Of a stretch of DNA of 64,000 bases, positions 1 through 8,417 are shown in pieces. The position numbers were made by a program, and so were the translations under genes. How positions within the stretch are numbered: position 1 is the stretch's first letter; each line of letters begins with the position of its first letter. Origin of the DNA: Actinokineospora fastidiosa. Its GTDB lineage: Bacteria > Actinomycetota > Actinomycetes > Mycobacteriales > Pseudonocardiaceae. The DNA is taken from positions 951,260 through 1,015,259 of the forward strand of contig NZ_BMRB01000002.1 of NCBI RefSeq assembly GCF_014648415.1, in the 5' to 3' direction. A model generated the notes under the pieces. The model was not told where the DNA came from. It was given only the letters and a program-made list of their open reading frames with translations, and made no database searches.

Positions 1-1
1 G

Positions 2-1210
2 GTGATCACCTCAGCGGCCCATCGCAAGTGGCTGACCGAGCAGCGCAGGGCCCTGGCCGCCTTCGCGACCGGTTCCCGGGTCCCCGGCGGTTTCGCCTGG
101 CTGGACGCCGCGGGCGCGCCTCAGCCCGGCCAGCCCGTCGCCACCTGGATCACCTGCCGCATGACCCACGTGTTCGGCCTCGCCGACGGCCTGGCCGAGA
201 TGCCCGCGCCCGGGGTGTCGGCCGCGGACCTCATCGACCACGGGATCGCGGCGCTGACCACCGGCCCGCTGCGCGACACCGCCAACGGCGGCTGGTTCAC
301 CAACACCGAGGACACCGTCAAGGACGGCTACGCGCACGCCTTCGTCGTGCTCGCGGGCGCGGGCGCCGCGGCGGCGGGCCGCCCGGGCGGGGCCGACCTG
401 CTGGCCGAGGCGCTGGCCGTGGTCGACCGGCGGTTCTGGGACGAGGACGCGGGCCTGGCCCGCGAGACCTGGGACGCGGCGTGGACGTCGACCGAGGACT
501 ACCGGGGCGCCAACAGCAACATGCACCTGGTCGAGGCCTATCTGGCGGCGGGCGACGTCACGGGCGACCGCATGCTGCACGAGCGCGCGCTGCGCATCGC
601 CTACCGGATGGTGCACGAGTTCGCCGCGGCCCACGACTGGCGGCTGCCCGAGCACTACGCCGCGGACTGGACCGTGGACCTGGAGTACAACCGCGACCGG
701 CCCGACCACCCGTTCCGCCCGTACGGCGGCACCGTCGGGCACTGGCTGGAGTGGGCGCGGCTGCTGCTGCACCTGGACGCCGTCCTCGGCGCGGACGCCC
801 CGGCGTGGCTGCTGGCCGACGCCCGTGCGCTGTTCGACTCGGCGGTGCGCCGGGGCTGGGAGGCCGACGGCCACGCCGGGTTCGTCTACACGCTGGACTG
901 GCGGGACCGCCCGGTCGTCGACGCCCGCATGCACTGGGTGATCTGCGAGGCCGTCCTGGCCGCGTGGGCGCTGCACGCGCGCACCGGCGAGGCCCAGTAC
1001 GCCGACTGGTACAGCCGGTTCTGGGCGTACGCGCGCGAGCACCACATCGATGCCGAACTGGGCGGCTGGCGGCACGAGCTGACCCCGGACGGGCGGCCCG
1101 CGGCCAGCACCTGGGCGGGCAAACCGGACACCTACCACGCCTACCAGGCCGTGCTGATGCCCATGCTGCCGCTGACCCCGGCGCCCGCCGTCGCCGTGCG
1201 TCAGCGGTAG
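2..1210 (+). CDS. AGE-family sugar epimerase/isomerase
   Basis: Cytosolic aldose-ketose isomerase or epimerase of the N-acylglucosamine 2-epimerase fold ((alpha/alpha)6 barrel), closest in feel to YihS/mannose isomerase proteins. Family-like segments are spaced along the whole chain: a His in CRMTHVFGLA, NSNMHLVEAYLAAGD, GHWLEWARLLL, RMHWVICEAVLAAW and, near the end, GGWRHEL followed by KPDTYHAYQ; these carry the His/Glu/Arg residues of the active-site cavity in this family. About 402 residues is close to the usual 390-420, so at most a few N-terminal residues are missing; the GTG at base 2 is the first start visible and the true start may lie left of the window. The 3' end overlaps the convergent thioesterase by 10 bp. 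The exact sugar substrate cannot be told. Confidence 0.88.
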   Translation: MITSAAHRKWLTEQRRALAAFATGSRVPGGFAWLDAAGAPQPGQPVATWITCRMTHVFGLADGLAEMPAPGVSAADLIDHGIAALTTGPLRDTANGGWFTNTEDTVKDGYAHAFVVLAGAGAAAAGRPGGADLLAEALAVVDRRFWDEDAGLARETWDAAWTSTEDYRGANSNMHLVEAYLAAGDVTGDRMLHERALRIAYRMVHEFAAAHDWRLPEHYAADWTVDLEYNRDRPDHPFRPYGGTVGHWLEWARLLLHLDAVLGADAPAWLLADARALFDSAVRRGWEADGHAGFVYTLDWRDRPVVDARMHWVICEAVLAAWALHARTGEAQYADWYSRFWAYAREHHIDAELGGWRHELTPDGRPAASTWAGKPDTYHAYQAVLMPMLPLTPAPAVAVRQR

Positions 1211-1647
1211 ATCATGCAGGTGGTGGTGCCGTGCGCGACGAGCCTGCCCTCGGCGTCGGTGACCCGGCCCTCGGCCGTCGCGGTGCTGCGGCCGACGTGG
1301 ACCGTGGTCCCGGCCGCGGTGATCAGGCCGCCGTCGGCCGGGACGGCGCGCACGTAGTTGACCTTGAGTTCCAGCGTGCCGTAGCCGACGCCCGCGGGGA
1401 GGCGCGAGTGGACCGCGCAGGCCATCACCGAGTCCAGCAGCGTGGCGCAGATGCCGCCGTGCAGCGTGCCGAGCGGGTTCGCGTACTCCGGCCGGGTCGG
1501 GAGGCTGAAGGCGACGTCGCCCTCCTCCAGCCGTTCCACCCGCATGCCGAGGAAGGAGCCGATGTTGGGCGGCGGCTCCGGCATGGCGAACATCGCCCGC
1601 AGTGCTTCCAGGCCGGACAGCCCGGCGAAGTCGAGTGCGGTGGTCAA
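1201..1647 (-). CDS. PaaI-type hotdog-fold thioesterase
   Basis: A 148-residue single-domain hotdog thioesterase that probably hydrolyses acyl- or aryl-CoA thioesters in the cytosol. The diagnostic core is NPLGTLHGGICATLLDS (the HGG segment at the start of the long central helix, around residues 60-75), followed by the strand region YGTLELKVNYVRAV typical of the PaaI/YbgC group. The start is a TTG with a GGGGTG stretch a few bases upstream. It is divergent from a TetR regulator across 70 bp filled with inverted repeats, so it is likely the regulated target of that repressor. Substrate is unknown. Confidence 0.85.
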   Translation of the reverse strand: MTTALDFAGLSGLEALRAMFAMPEPPPNIGSFLGMRVERLEEGDVAFSLPTRPEYANPLGTLHGGICATLLDSVMACAVHSRLPAGVGYGTLELKVNYVRAVPADGGLITAAGTTVHVGRSTATAEGRVTDAEGRLVAHGTTTCMIYR

Positions 1648-1670
1648 CGGATCACCCCGGTTCTATGGAA

Positions 1671-1708
1671 CGGTCGGTCTACGCGCGTAGCATAGACCGA
1701 CCGGTCTA
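1671..1708. promoter_or_regulatory. Nested operator palindromes between thioesterase and TetR genes
   Basis: Three symmetric elements are superimposed. CGGTCGGTCTA (1671-1681) and TAGACCGACCG (1693-1703) form an 11-bp perfect inverted repeat. Between them CTACGCGCGTAG (1679-1690) is a perfect 12-bp palindrome. TAGACCGACCGGTCTA (1693-1708) has 7-bp perfect arms around AC. The last resembles the TAGACC/GGTCTA boxes bound by LmrA/YxaF-type TetR repressors, the family of the adjacent gene. The right box abuts the AGGAGGT ribosome-binding site (1708-1714) of the regulator, so binding would block both divergent genes. Confidence 0.75.
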
Positions 1709-1717
1709 GGAGGTGGC

Positions 1718-2254
1718 ATGGGTCCGCGGGACCGCCTGATCGCCAGCACGATCGCCCTGATGCGCGAGCGCGGCGTCGCCGCGACCGGCGTGGCCGACCT
1801 GCTCGCCCACAGCGGGACCGCGCGCGGGTCCATCTACCAGCACTTCCCCGGCGGCAAGACCGACCTGGTGATCGCCGCCACGCACGCGGCGGGCGACTAC
1901 GTGCTGCGGCTGATCGAGCGCGTGACCGCCGACCAGTCGCCAGCCGAGGCGATCTCCGCGCTGGTGGAGTGGTGGCGCCCGGCGCTGGCCGGGTCCGGGG
2001 ACGCGGCGAGCTGCCCGATCGCCGCCGCGGCCGTGGCCGACGAGCGGGTCCGCGCCGCGGCCGCGGAGGTGTTCGCGTCCTGGGAGAACGCCCTGGCCGG
2101 GGCGCTGGAGCGGGCCGGGGCGCACGACTGCGCCTCGCTGGCCGGGTTCATCGTCGCCGCGCTGGAGGGCGCGGTGCTGCAGTCGCAGGCCGCCGGGTCG
2201 ATGCGCCCGCTGGAGAACGCCCGGGACAACCTCCTGCGGCTGCTGCCCCGGTGA
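1718..2254 (+). CDS. TetR/AcrR transcriptional regulator, LmrA/YxaF-like
   Basis: A 178-residue DNA-binding repressor. The N-terminal helix-turn-helix (about residues 5-50) ends in GTARGSIYQHFPGGKTDLV, matching the GSxYxHFPGGKxxL signature of the LmrA/YxaF/YcdC branch; the C-terminal ligand and dimerisation domain fills the rest. The ATG has a near-perfect AGGAGGT at 1708-1714, which overlaps the operator at 1693-1708, indicating autoregulation. It is divergent from the PaaI thioesterase and followed 29 bp downstream by a GntR regulator. The inducing ligand is unknown; an acyl-CoA or aromatic compound would fit the thioesterase but is inference. Confidence 0.9.
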   Translation: MGPRDRLIASTIALMRERGVAATGVADLLAHSGTARGSIYQHFPGGKTDLVIAATHAAGDYVLRLIERVTADQSPAEAISALVEWWRPALAGSGDAASCPIAAAAVADERVRAAAAEVFASWENALAGALERAGAHDCASLAGFIVAALEGAVLQSQAAGSMRPLENARDNLLRLLPR

Positions 2255-2283
2255 TGCGAGACTTCCCGGCGGGAGGACTGGTG

Positions 2284-3033
2284 ATGGCGGCACGCACACT
2301 CGACCGCGCCGACGCGCGCCCGCTCTGGCGTCAACTGCAGGACGACCTGATAGAGCGGCTGCGGATCGGCGAGTTCGCCGACGGCTTCCCCGGCGAGCTG
2401 GCCCTGGTCGAGGACTACGGCGTCAGCAGGCACACCGTCCGCCAGGCCCTCCGCAAGCTCCGCGCGGACGGGATGGTCACCGCGGAGCGCGGCCGCCAGC
2501 CCCGCGTGTCGCCCGCGGCCGACATCGTGCAGCCGTTGGGCGTGCTCTACAGCCTCTTCTCGTCGGTCGAGGGGACCGGACTGGCGCAGCGCAGCGTGGT
2601 CCAGACCATCGGCCTGCGCGCGGACGCCGTGGTCGCGGACCGCCTCGGCCTGGAGGGCTCGACCCCGCTGGTCCACATCGAACGCGTCCGCTACGCGGGC
2701 GACGACCCGCTGGCCATCGACCGCGTCTGGCTCCCCGCCGCCATCGCCGAGCCCATCCTGGACGCCGACTTCTCCCACACCAGCCTCTACACCGTCCTGG
2801 CCGAACGCACCGGCCTCCGCCTCGACCGAGGCGAGGAGACGATCCGCGCGGTCCTCCCCACCCCCGGCGAACGCACCCGCCTGGGCACCACCCCCGACCA
2901 GGCCGCCCTCTCCATCCACCGCCTCAGCTACGCGGGCCCCCACCGCGTCGAATGGCGCCACACCCTGGTCCGCGGCGACCGCTTCGCCCTCAGCGCCGAA
3001 ACAACGGCGAGCTACCGCCTCACGGCCCGCTGA
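2284..3033 (+). CDS. GntR/HutC-family regulator with UTRA domain
   Basis: A 249-residue regulator: an N-terminal winged helix-turn-helix (residues about 12-78; the recognition part reads SRHTVRQALRKLRADGMV) followed by a UTRA effector-binding domain (about 90-248, with LVHIERVRYAGDDPLAIDRVWLP typical of its core). The ATG at 2284 is chosen because GGGAGGA ends 6 bp upstream; a GTG immediately before it is also possible. It lies 29 bp after the TetR gene, probably in the same transcript, but no metabolic partner gene follows, so the effector is unknown. GC-rich codon use matches the neighbours. Confidence 0.88.
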   Translation: MAARTLDRADARPLWRQLQDDLIERLRIGEFADGFPGELALVEDYGVSRHTVRQALRKLRADGMVTAERGRQPRVSPAADIVQPLGVLYSLFSSVEGTGLAQRSVVQTIGLRADAVVADRLGLEGSTPLVHIERVRYAGDDPLAIDRVWLPAAIAEPILDADFSHTSLYTVLAERTGLRLDRGEETIRAVLPTPGERTRLGTTPDQAALSIHRLSYAGPHRVEWRHTLVRGDRFALSAETTASYRLTAR

Positions 3034-3389
3034 GCTGGCTCTAGGGTCGGGAAGACCCACTCCGACGACCGCCGGACCGCCTCCAAGCCCCGCACGCCCA
3101 GCCCGCACCACCGGCCGACGGCCCGCTGAGCTGCCCCCGGGCACGCGGGTCCCCACAGCCCGCCGACGCGCCACGAGGTGGACCTCGGCCGACTCCAGCC
3201 CGGCCAGACCGCCGCCCACCGTGGTTCGCGAAGCGACTGCGTCCTCGACGCCTCGGTTCGCCCTCGCGCCCCAAGCCCGGCGGCACCCCCCGCCGCGTCG
3301 ATCCACTCCACCGACCGTCCCCTGAACCGGCTCGAGCAGGCGCAGCCCCCACCCGTCCTGCTCAGCCGCCCAATCCCTCCTCACCCATC
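3034..3389. other. Gene-free stretch with a 16-bp direct repeat
   Basis: No convincing gene on either strand. A weak stem GGGTC/GACCC (3044-3058) follows the GntR stop. ACGGCCCGCTGAGCTG occurs at 3022-3037 (spanning the GntR stop codon) and again at 3118-3133, suggesting a small local duplication. The open frames here have no ribosome-binding site and read as arginine/proline-rich noise. Confidence 0.5.
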
Positions 3390-3953
3390 TCAAGGCGCGC
3401 TGAGGCCGCGCCTGTCCTCGTCGGTCCACTCTGGAGGGCGGCCGAGTCGGGCGCAGTACTCGGCCCAGGTCAGGCGTTGGCCGGCTGGGGTGCCGGGTCT
3501 GGCCCAGTACGTCACCTGGCCGTTGTGACGCCAAGCGCCGGTGGCTGGGCCGTACTTGCTCACCAGCTCACCCATCCGCTCCAGGCGGCCCAGGGCGAGG
3601 GCGAAGCGGACGCTGGAGGCCGTGTAGGTGCGAGGGCCGAACATCGAGTGGCCCTGCTCGGCCACGTGCCCAGCGAACAAGGCGGGAAAGCCCTTGCGCA
3701 GCCGGTGCTCGACGATTCCGTACTCCACGAAGGGCTCGCCCTGGATCACACACGTGCCCAGCGGGGTGAGGAGGTCGTCGGTGACGCCCTCCCGCACCTC
3801 ACCCGGACCCTTGACCGCCCCCACCGTCGTGAGCCACTCATGGATACCGTGCGCGCCCTCGTTCTCACACCGGTACTGCAGCAGGTGGTCCGGCAGCTTG
3901 CGCGGCGGTAGGACGTCGTTGGCGCTGAAGCACCTGGGGCACGTGATGATCAC
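3390..3953 (-). CDS. Hypothetical protein with N-terminal zinc-ribbon-like cysteines
   Basis: A 187-residue protein I do not recognise. The start is a GTG giving MIITCPRC. Cys5 and Cys8 (CPRC), Cys29 and His35/His38 (in CENEGAHGIH) could form a small zinc ribbon. The middle part (about 90-150) reads as two or three helices with a basic SKYGPATGAWRHNGQVTYW segment resembling a winged-helix or nucleic-acid-binding fold. No signal peptide or membrane segment. It stands alone, convergent with the GntR gene across 356 bp of non-coding DNA, and 42 bp downstream of the next minus-strand gene. Composition is less extreme in GC than its neighbours, which may point to a narrowly distributed gene. Confidence 0.7.
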   Translation of the reverse strand: MIITCPRCFSANDVLPPRKLPDHLLQYRCENEGAHGIHEWLTTVGAVKGPGEVREGVTDDLLTPLGTCVIQGEPFVEYGIVEHRLRKGFPALFAGHVAEQGHSMFGPRTYTASSVRFALALGRLERMGELVSKYGPATGAWRHNGQVTYWARPGTPAGQRLTWAEYCARLGRPPEWTDEDRRGLSAP

Positions 3954-3995
3954 ATCGCGGGAATCGGCGCACCGGCCCGACCGTTACCCCCGAAC

Positions 3996-4862
3996 TCAGG
4001 TGACCATCACCGTCAGCGCCGCCGTGTGCACGACCCCGCCCACGTTGAACTCCAGGAACAGCCGGTGCTCCCCCCGCTCCGCGAACGCGGCACGGAAGGT
4101 CAGTTCGCCGTCGATCAGCGGCGTCCCCGGCGGCTCCACCGGATGCAGGTGCGTGGCCGACAGCAGCATCGTGTTGAACCCGGTCATGTGCCCGCTCGCG
4201 CCCAGGTGCGGCTCCACCTTCTCCACCGGCCGCCCGTCGGGCCCGCGGATCGCCAGGCGGAGCAGGGTCGGGGTGCGGACCGGGATCGGCGCGACGCCGT
4301 CGGTCCGGCTCACGGTGAAGCCCGCCGCGGTCGAGGTCGACGCGGCGGGCGCGGGCACCGGGGTGAGCGCGGTGTCGCCGGTGATCGCGAACGGGACGCC
4401 CAGCACGATGGGGTGCATGGGATCGGCGGAGTCGAACGGGATGAACTCGGCGAACATGCGGTACGCGCCGCCGTCGGGCAGGGCGACCCGCGTGCGCCAG
4501 GTGTCGCCCACCAGCTCCGGGTGCACGTGCTGGAACACCGCCATGTCGTCGCGGACCACGAAGAAGTGGACCTTCTTGGTCTGGTTCACCTGGAAGTCGG
4601 TCACCGGCGCGCCGTCCGGCCCGATGATCCGGAACGCCGCCTCCAGCGCGTCGCCGCGCTCGGTCGGGACGGTGACGGGCTCCATCCGGTAGCCGTTCTC
4701 CGCGTCGGACAGCCCGTCGCTGTGGGCCGCGGGGACGACGGCCTGGGGCATGGTGTGCGCGGACGGGCTGCCCGGGGTGAGCACGATGACCAGCAGCAGG
4801 CCAGCGGCGACGACCGCCGCGACCCCGACCGCCACCCATTCGTACAGGCGCAGGGCGCGCAT
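3996..4862 (-). CDS. Membrane-anchored exported protein, His-rich beta domains
   Basis: A 288-residue protein with a single N-terminal membrane segment (about residues 9-29) or uncleaved signal, then an extracytoplasmic part of beta-rich, Ig-like character. Conserved-looking His clusters occur at MAVFQHVHPEL, DPMHPIVLG, EPHLGASGHMTGF and SATHLHPV, suggesting metal (for example copper) contact or structural roles, as in FixH-like or CopC-like exported proteins; this is inference. It lies 68 bp downstream of the choice-of-anchor protein gene in the same direction, separated from it by a strong stem-loop, so it may have its own promoter. Specific function unknown. Confidence 0.75.
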   Translation of the reverse strand: MRALRLYEWVAVGVAAVVAAGLLLVIVLTPGSPSAHTMPQAVVPAAHSDGLSDAENGYRMEPVTVPTERGDALEAAFRIIGPDGAPVTDFQVNQTKKVHFFVVRDDMAVFQHVHPELVGDTWRTRVALPDGGAYRMFAEFIPFDSADPMHPIVLGVPFAITGDTALTPVPAPAASTSTAAGFTVSRTDGVAPIPVRTPTLLRLAIRGPDGRPVEKVEPHLGASGHMTGFNTMLLSATHLHPVEPPGTPLIDGELTFRAAFAERGEHRLFLEFNVGGVVHTAALTVMVT

Positions 4863-4885
4863 AGGGGACTCCTCACGAACAGAGC

Positions 4886-4922
4886 GGGGACCGGGGACGC
4901 CGTCAGGGCGCCCCCGGTCCCC
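4886..4922 (-). terminator. Stem-loop between two exported-protein genes
   Basis: GGGGACCGGGG (4886-4896) pairs perfectly with CCCCGGTCCCC (4912-4922), an 11-bp stem; CGCC/GGCG inside adds four more pairs. There is no T tract, as is common for GC-rich actinomycete terminators. It sits just after the stop codon of the upstream minus-strand gene. Confidence 0.7.
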
Positions 4923-4930
4923 TCATGGGC

Positions 4931-6586
4931 TCAGAACTGCAGGCTCCACGCGTTGATGTAGCCGGTGTCGGCCCGGTAGACGTCGCGGACGCGCAGCTGC
5001 CACGTGCCGTTGGCCGTCTCCGACGACGCGTTCACCGAGTAGGTGGCGATCACGTTGTCGGCCGAGTCGCTGGAACTGGAGTTCTTCAGCCGGTAGGCGG
5101 TCCCGTCCGGCGCCACCAGGTCGATCACCAGGTCGCCCCGGTAGGTGTGCCGGATGTCGACGCTCACCTGCAGGTCGGACGGCGCGTTGCCGGAGAGCCC
5201 GCTCACCGCGATGTCGCTGGTGATCGCCGAGCCGCCGTCGGGGATGGTGACGTCGGTGGTGTTCTCGAACTTGTCGCCCGGGGGCTCGGTGCCGCCGTCG
5301 AGGTTCGGCCGCACGACGACCAGGCCCTGCTCGATGCCGTTGACGATCACGACACCGCTGGCGAAGTACGGGTAGTTGCTCCACGCGCCGTTGAACGCCG
5401 CGCCGTCGCCGGACTCGTAGATGTCGAAGTACCCGACCTCGGTCAGCTGGGCCGACGCCACGTTCGAGACATCGAGGATGCGCAGACCGGCCCGGTAGTT
5501 GGCCTGGTAGGCGTACTTGCCCTTGATGTACAGGTTGTGGTCGATGGCCTGCGCGGGCGAGTTGTACGTCCCGGTGTGCACCGGGTTGTCCAGGTCCACC
5601 AGGTCCCAGATGTAGGTCTTGGTCCGCTTGTCCGAGCCGTTCTGCTCGTCGAGCTCGTCGTCGAGCAGGAAGTACCGCTGGTCCTCGGTCAGCCAGCCCT
5701 GGTGCGAGTACTGCGCGGCGCTGTAGCCCTTGCGCGCGATCTGCACCGGGTTGGACTTGTTCGTCACGTCGACGATGGTGAGAGTGTCCTCATTGGAGTT
5801 GAAGCACAGCTCCCTGCCGCGGTAGTCGGCGTCCGGGCCCCGGTAGATCACGCACTGGTTGTCGTGGGTGTAGCCGTCCTGGCTGACACATCCGGCGTAC
5901 ACCGGCGACTTCGGGGTGCGGATGTCCACCATGTGCGGGCCGCCGCTGCAGGTGTTCGACCCGATCGCGTAGGCGTAGCCCGTCTCCTCGTTGATGGCGA
6001 TGTTGTGGGCCGGGCCGAAGCGGGTGTAGGTGGTGTCCGCGCGGAAGGTCTGCGGGCTGGTCACCGAGCGCAGCCGGGTCAGGTCGAAGACCTGCATGCC
6101 GTGCCCGGAGATCATGTCGGCCACGATGAACGCGTGGTCCTTGTAGACCTTCATGTCGCGCCAGGTGCTGCTGCCGCCGTTGGACGGCAGGTTGCCCAGG
6201 TAGCGCGGGGACGTCGGGGTGCTGATGTCGACGAACGCCGTGCCGTTGGTGCGGCCGACGATCGCGTACTCCTTGCCGGACTGCGGGTCCGTCCAGCCCC
6301 AGATGTCGTTGCCGTTGCCCCCGCCGATGCTCGACAGCGGCAGGACGCTGAGGAGGTCGACGTTCTTGCAGGGGTACTTGTCCGCCCTGCCGTTGACGCA
6401 CGGGACGCCGTCCGCGGTGCCGACCAGCGGCGCGCGCCGGTCGGCGGGCTCGTGGTCGGCCATGAACGCCTGGACGGCCGCGATGCCCTCGGGCGTGTTC
6501 GGGTCGTGCGCCGACGCGGGGGTCAGCGACAGCGTCACCGCCCCGACCGCCAGCACCGCGAGCCCCGCTGTTCGCAGGATTCTCAT
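4931..6586 (-). CDS. Secreted choice-of-anchor B protein with LVIVD repeats and P-domain
   Basis: An exported protein of about 551 residues. After a signal peptide (MRILRTAGLAVLAVGAVTLSL, cleavage after PASA) comes a beta-propeller-like region with LVIVD-type repeats, for example FVDISTPTSPRYLG, MVDIRTPKSPVYAG, IVDVTNKSNPVQIA and ILDVSNVASAQLTE, the pattern of the choice-of-anchor B family. The last about 120 residues (DVTIPDGGSAITSDIAVSGL to INAWSLQF) are a proprotein-convertase-like P/Homo-B domain. The ATG at 6586 is preferred over the one at 6601 because AGAGG lies 8 bp before it. The role outside the cell is unknown; such proteins are often surface or matrix proteins. A stem-loop at 4886-4922 ends the gene. 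Confidence 0.88.
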   Translation of the reverse strand: MRILRTAGLAVLAVGAVTLSLTPASAHDPNTPEGIAAVQAFMADHEPADRRAPLVGTADGVPCVNGRADKYPCKNVDLLSVLPLSSIGGGNGNDIWGWTDPQSGKEYAIVGRTNGTAFVDISTPTSPRYLGNLPSNGGSSTWRDMKVYKDHAFIVADMISGHGMQVFDLTRLRSVTSPQTFRADTTYTRFGPAHNIAINEETGYAYAIGSNTCSGGPHMVDIRTPKSPVYAGCVSQDGYTHDNQCVIYRGPDADYRGRELCFNSNEDTLTIVDVTNKSNPVQIARKGYSAAQYSHQGWLTEDQRYFLLDDELDEQNGSDKRTKTYIWDLVDLDNPVHTGTYNSPAQAIDHNLYIKGKYAYQANYRAGLRILDVSNVASAQLTEVGYFDIYESGDGAAFNGAWSNYPYFASGVVIVNGIEQGLVVVRPNLDGGTEPPGDKFENTTDVTIPDGGSAITSDIAVSGLSGNAPSDLQVSVDIRHTYRGDLVIDLVAPDGTAYRLKNSSSSDSADNVIATYSVNASSETANGTWQLRVRDVYRADTGYINAWSLQF

Positions 6587-6654
6587 AATGGGACCTCTCA
6601 TGGAGTTAACCGGGCCAGCGGTCGTCCCGCTCCCCCGGTCGCAGGGACTCCGTG

Positions 6655-6666
6655 AACACGCGTGTT
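6655..6666. promoter_or_regulatory. Perfect 12-bp palindrome upstream of exported-protein gene
   Basis: AACACGCGTGTT is a perfect palindrome about 70 bp upstream of the minus-strand start at 6586, in an AT-richer intergenic region (6587-6790). It could be an operator; no regulator gene is adjacent. Confidence 0.35.
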
Positions 6667-6790
6667 TGCGCGATCACATCAAGTGAGTGTAAAGGCGGGG
6701 TTCAGCGCGGGCACACCGACAATTCACGGCTACCTGCCGGTAAGTTCCGGCCTTTTATTCCCACTTGCCAGGCGAGATCAATTCAGTGAA

Positions 6791-7510
6791 TCAGAACGGC
6801 GTGCGGTCCAGGAAATCCGCCGCCACCGCCTGGTCGCCGAAGACGTCGACCCGGTCGAGCGGCGTTCTGCGCAGCAGCACCAACAACAGCTCCATGGCCG
6901 GGCCGCGCACGGCCGCGGTCGCCTTGGCGTGCCCGGGTTCCCACACCACGCCCGCGCCGTCGCGGCGCAGCGTCCACTCGCCGTCGGTGTCGGTGGCGTG
7001 CAGGTGGAGGCTGACGCCGTCGTCCAGCGCCGGGGCCTTCCCGTCCGCCAGCAGCGACAGCCACTCGGCCACGCCGTCCGCGGCGAGCGCCGGGTCCTCG
7101 TCGACCGCGCTCCCCAGCGCCAGCAGCGCGTCGGCGCGGTGCACCAGGACCTCGTGCAGCCGTCTGCGCACCCACCAGGCGGCGGGCCGGGGCCCGACGA
7201 ACGTCCACACGGGAACGTCCGGGTCGGCGGCGACGGCGTCGATGAGCAGGCCCGGACCCGCGGCCAGCCAGGCGACGGCGGCGGCGTGGTCGGCGGGCGG
7301 CTTGCCGTCGGCGACGGTCTTCGGGTCGACGCGGGCATCGGCGCGCGTGGCCACGATCGTCGCCGCCCAGCGGTCGCCGCGGCCGACGTGGGTCAGCAGC
7401 TGCCGCAGCGTCCATCCGGGGCACGCGGGCACGGGCGTGTCCGGGTCGGCGGCGGCGAGCACGTCGGCGAACGCGCGGTTGCGGTCGACGAAGGCGGCAG
7501 CGGTGTCCAT
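6791..7510 (-). CDS. Mycothiol-dependent maleylpyruvate isomerase family protein
   Basis: A 239-residue protein of the DinB/MDMPI superfamily. The N-terminal four-helix domain has the family pattern CPGWTLRQLLTHVGRGDRWAA (His about position 50) and RRLHEVLVHRADAL (second metal-site region), and the C-terminal part ends in a SCP-2-like MDMPI domain with RGPAMELLLVLLRRTPLD. Characterised members use mycothiol as cofactor, a thiol restricted to actinomycetes. The ATG at 7510 is chosen over an in-frame TTG at 7519. It stands alone, so the substrate (maleylpyruvate is only one possibility) is unknown. Confidence 0.87.
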   Translation of the reverse strand: MDTAAAFVDRNRAFADVLAAADPDTPVPACPGWTLRQLLTHVGRGDRWAATIVATRADARVDPKTVADGKPPADHAAAVAWLAAGPGLLIDAVAADPDVPVWTFVGPRPAAWWVRRRLHEVLVHRADALLALGSAVDEDPALAADGVAEWLSLLADGKAPALDDGVSLHLHATDTDGEWTLRRDGAGVVWEPGHAKATAAVRGPAMELLLVLLRRTPLDRVDVFGDQAVAADFLDRTPF

Positions 7511-7664
7511 GCGCCCCAACCCATCCCGGCTGTGATGATCGCCATACGGCGAGCCGTCCCGGCGACGGCTTTCCCGAGTAGATCACGGGTCGGGGGCGGT
7601 CGGCCACCGTGATCTCCACCGAACGATGGCCACCCGAATGGCGGAAGCACTACGGTAGGGCCCC

Positions 7665-8372
7665 GTGTCGGACTCTGTGCCCAAGTTCCCGCCCCGGCCC
7701 AGTGACCAGGGGTCGCTGATCGTCAGCTCCCTGCCCGACCAGCTGCCGCTCACGCTGCGCACGGCGCCGGTCGCCGCGCCGCCGCCCCGGCGCCGCCGAT
7801 GGCCCGTGATCGCGGGCGGCGTCCTCGCCGCGCTGCTGGTGGCGGGCGGGGTGCTGTGGTGGTCGACCGGCTCGGCGCCGCCGCAGCCCGCCCCGCCGCC
7901 CGCCGCCCCGGCCGCGGAGTTCGTCTTCGCCCGAGCGCCGGAGACCCAGCGGGCCGTTCTGGACAGCGACTGCTCCGCCCACGCCTACGGCGACACCAAG
8001 GCGTTCCTGGTCGACACGCCGTGCGCGCAGCTGACAAGGGCGCTGTTCACGACCACGACGGCGGACGGCAGGACCGTGCACACCTCCGTCGCCGTCGTCC
8101 GCATGCACACCGCCGACGACGCGACCCGCCTGGGCGACCTCGTGCGGGTCGACGGGACGGGCAGCGTCAACGACGTCCTGCGCGACCGGGTGGCCGTAGT
8201 GCCGGGCCTGACCCGGCTGAGCCGAGGCGGCTTCGCGGCCACCGTGCTCGACCAGCACGTGATCATCGCCGAGTCCGACACGGCCACACCCCTCCCCGAC
8301 CCGATGGCCCACAAGGCCGAGATGAAGCGCGTCAGCACCGCCGCCCTGGACCTGGGCGTCGGCCTGAACTGA
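7665..8372 (+). CDS. Single-pass membrane protein, function unknown
   Basis: A 235-residue protein I do not recognise. Residues 1-41 are proline-rich and cytoplasmic, RRRR at 42-45 is a stop-transfer signal, residues 47-66 are a membrane helix, then a Pro/Ala linker and an extracytoplasmic domain of about 150 residues. Cys103 and Cys120 could form a disulfide. The GTG start is only 8 bp after a TACGGT -10-like hexamer, so the message may be leaderless. A nested stem-loop follows the stop directly. Similar membrane-plus-exported-domain proteins are common in actinomycetes, but no role is known to me. Confidence 0.8.
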   Translation: MSDSVPKFPPRPSDQGSLIVSSLPDQLPLTLRTAPVAAPPPRRRRWPVIAGGVLAALLVAGGVLWWSTGSAPPQPAPPPAAPAAEFVFARAPETQRAVLDSDCSAHAYGDTKAFLVDTPCAQLTRALFTTTTADGRTVHTSVAVVRMHTADDATRLGDLVRVDGTGSVNDVLRDRVAVVPGLTRLSRGGFAATVLDQHVIIAESDTATPLPDPMAHKAEMKRVSTAALDLGVGLN

Positions 8373-8373
8373 G

Positions 8374-8417
8374 GGCGGGTCCTTCCGGCCTCGACGCCGG
8401 GGAGGCGAGAACCCGCC
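8374..8417 (+). terminator. Nested stem-loop after membrane protein gene
   Basis: GGCGGGT (8374-8380) pairs with ACCCGCC (8411-8417), enclosing a second stem CCGGC/GCCGG (8385-8389/8396-8400). It begins two bases after the stop codon. The following 240 bp up to 8661 hold no gene that I can support. Confidence 0.55.

Noticed and set aside
3041-3528. Possible pseudogene or small gene after the GntR regulator
   Set aside because: Frames on both strands are low-complexity, lack start signals, and show no similarity to a known fold that I can see.
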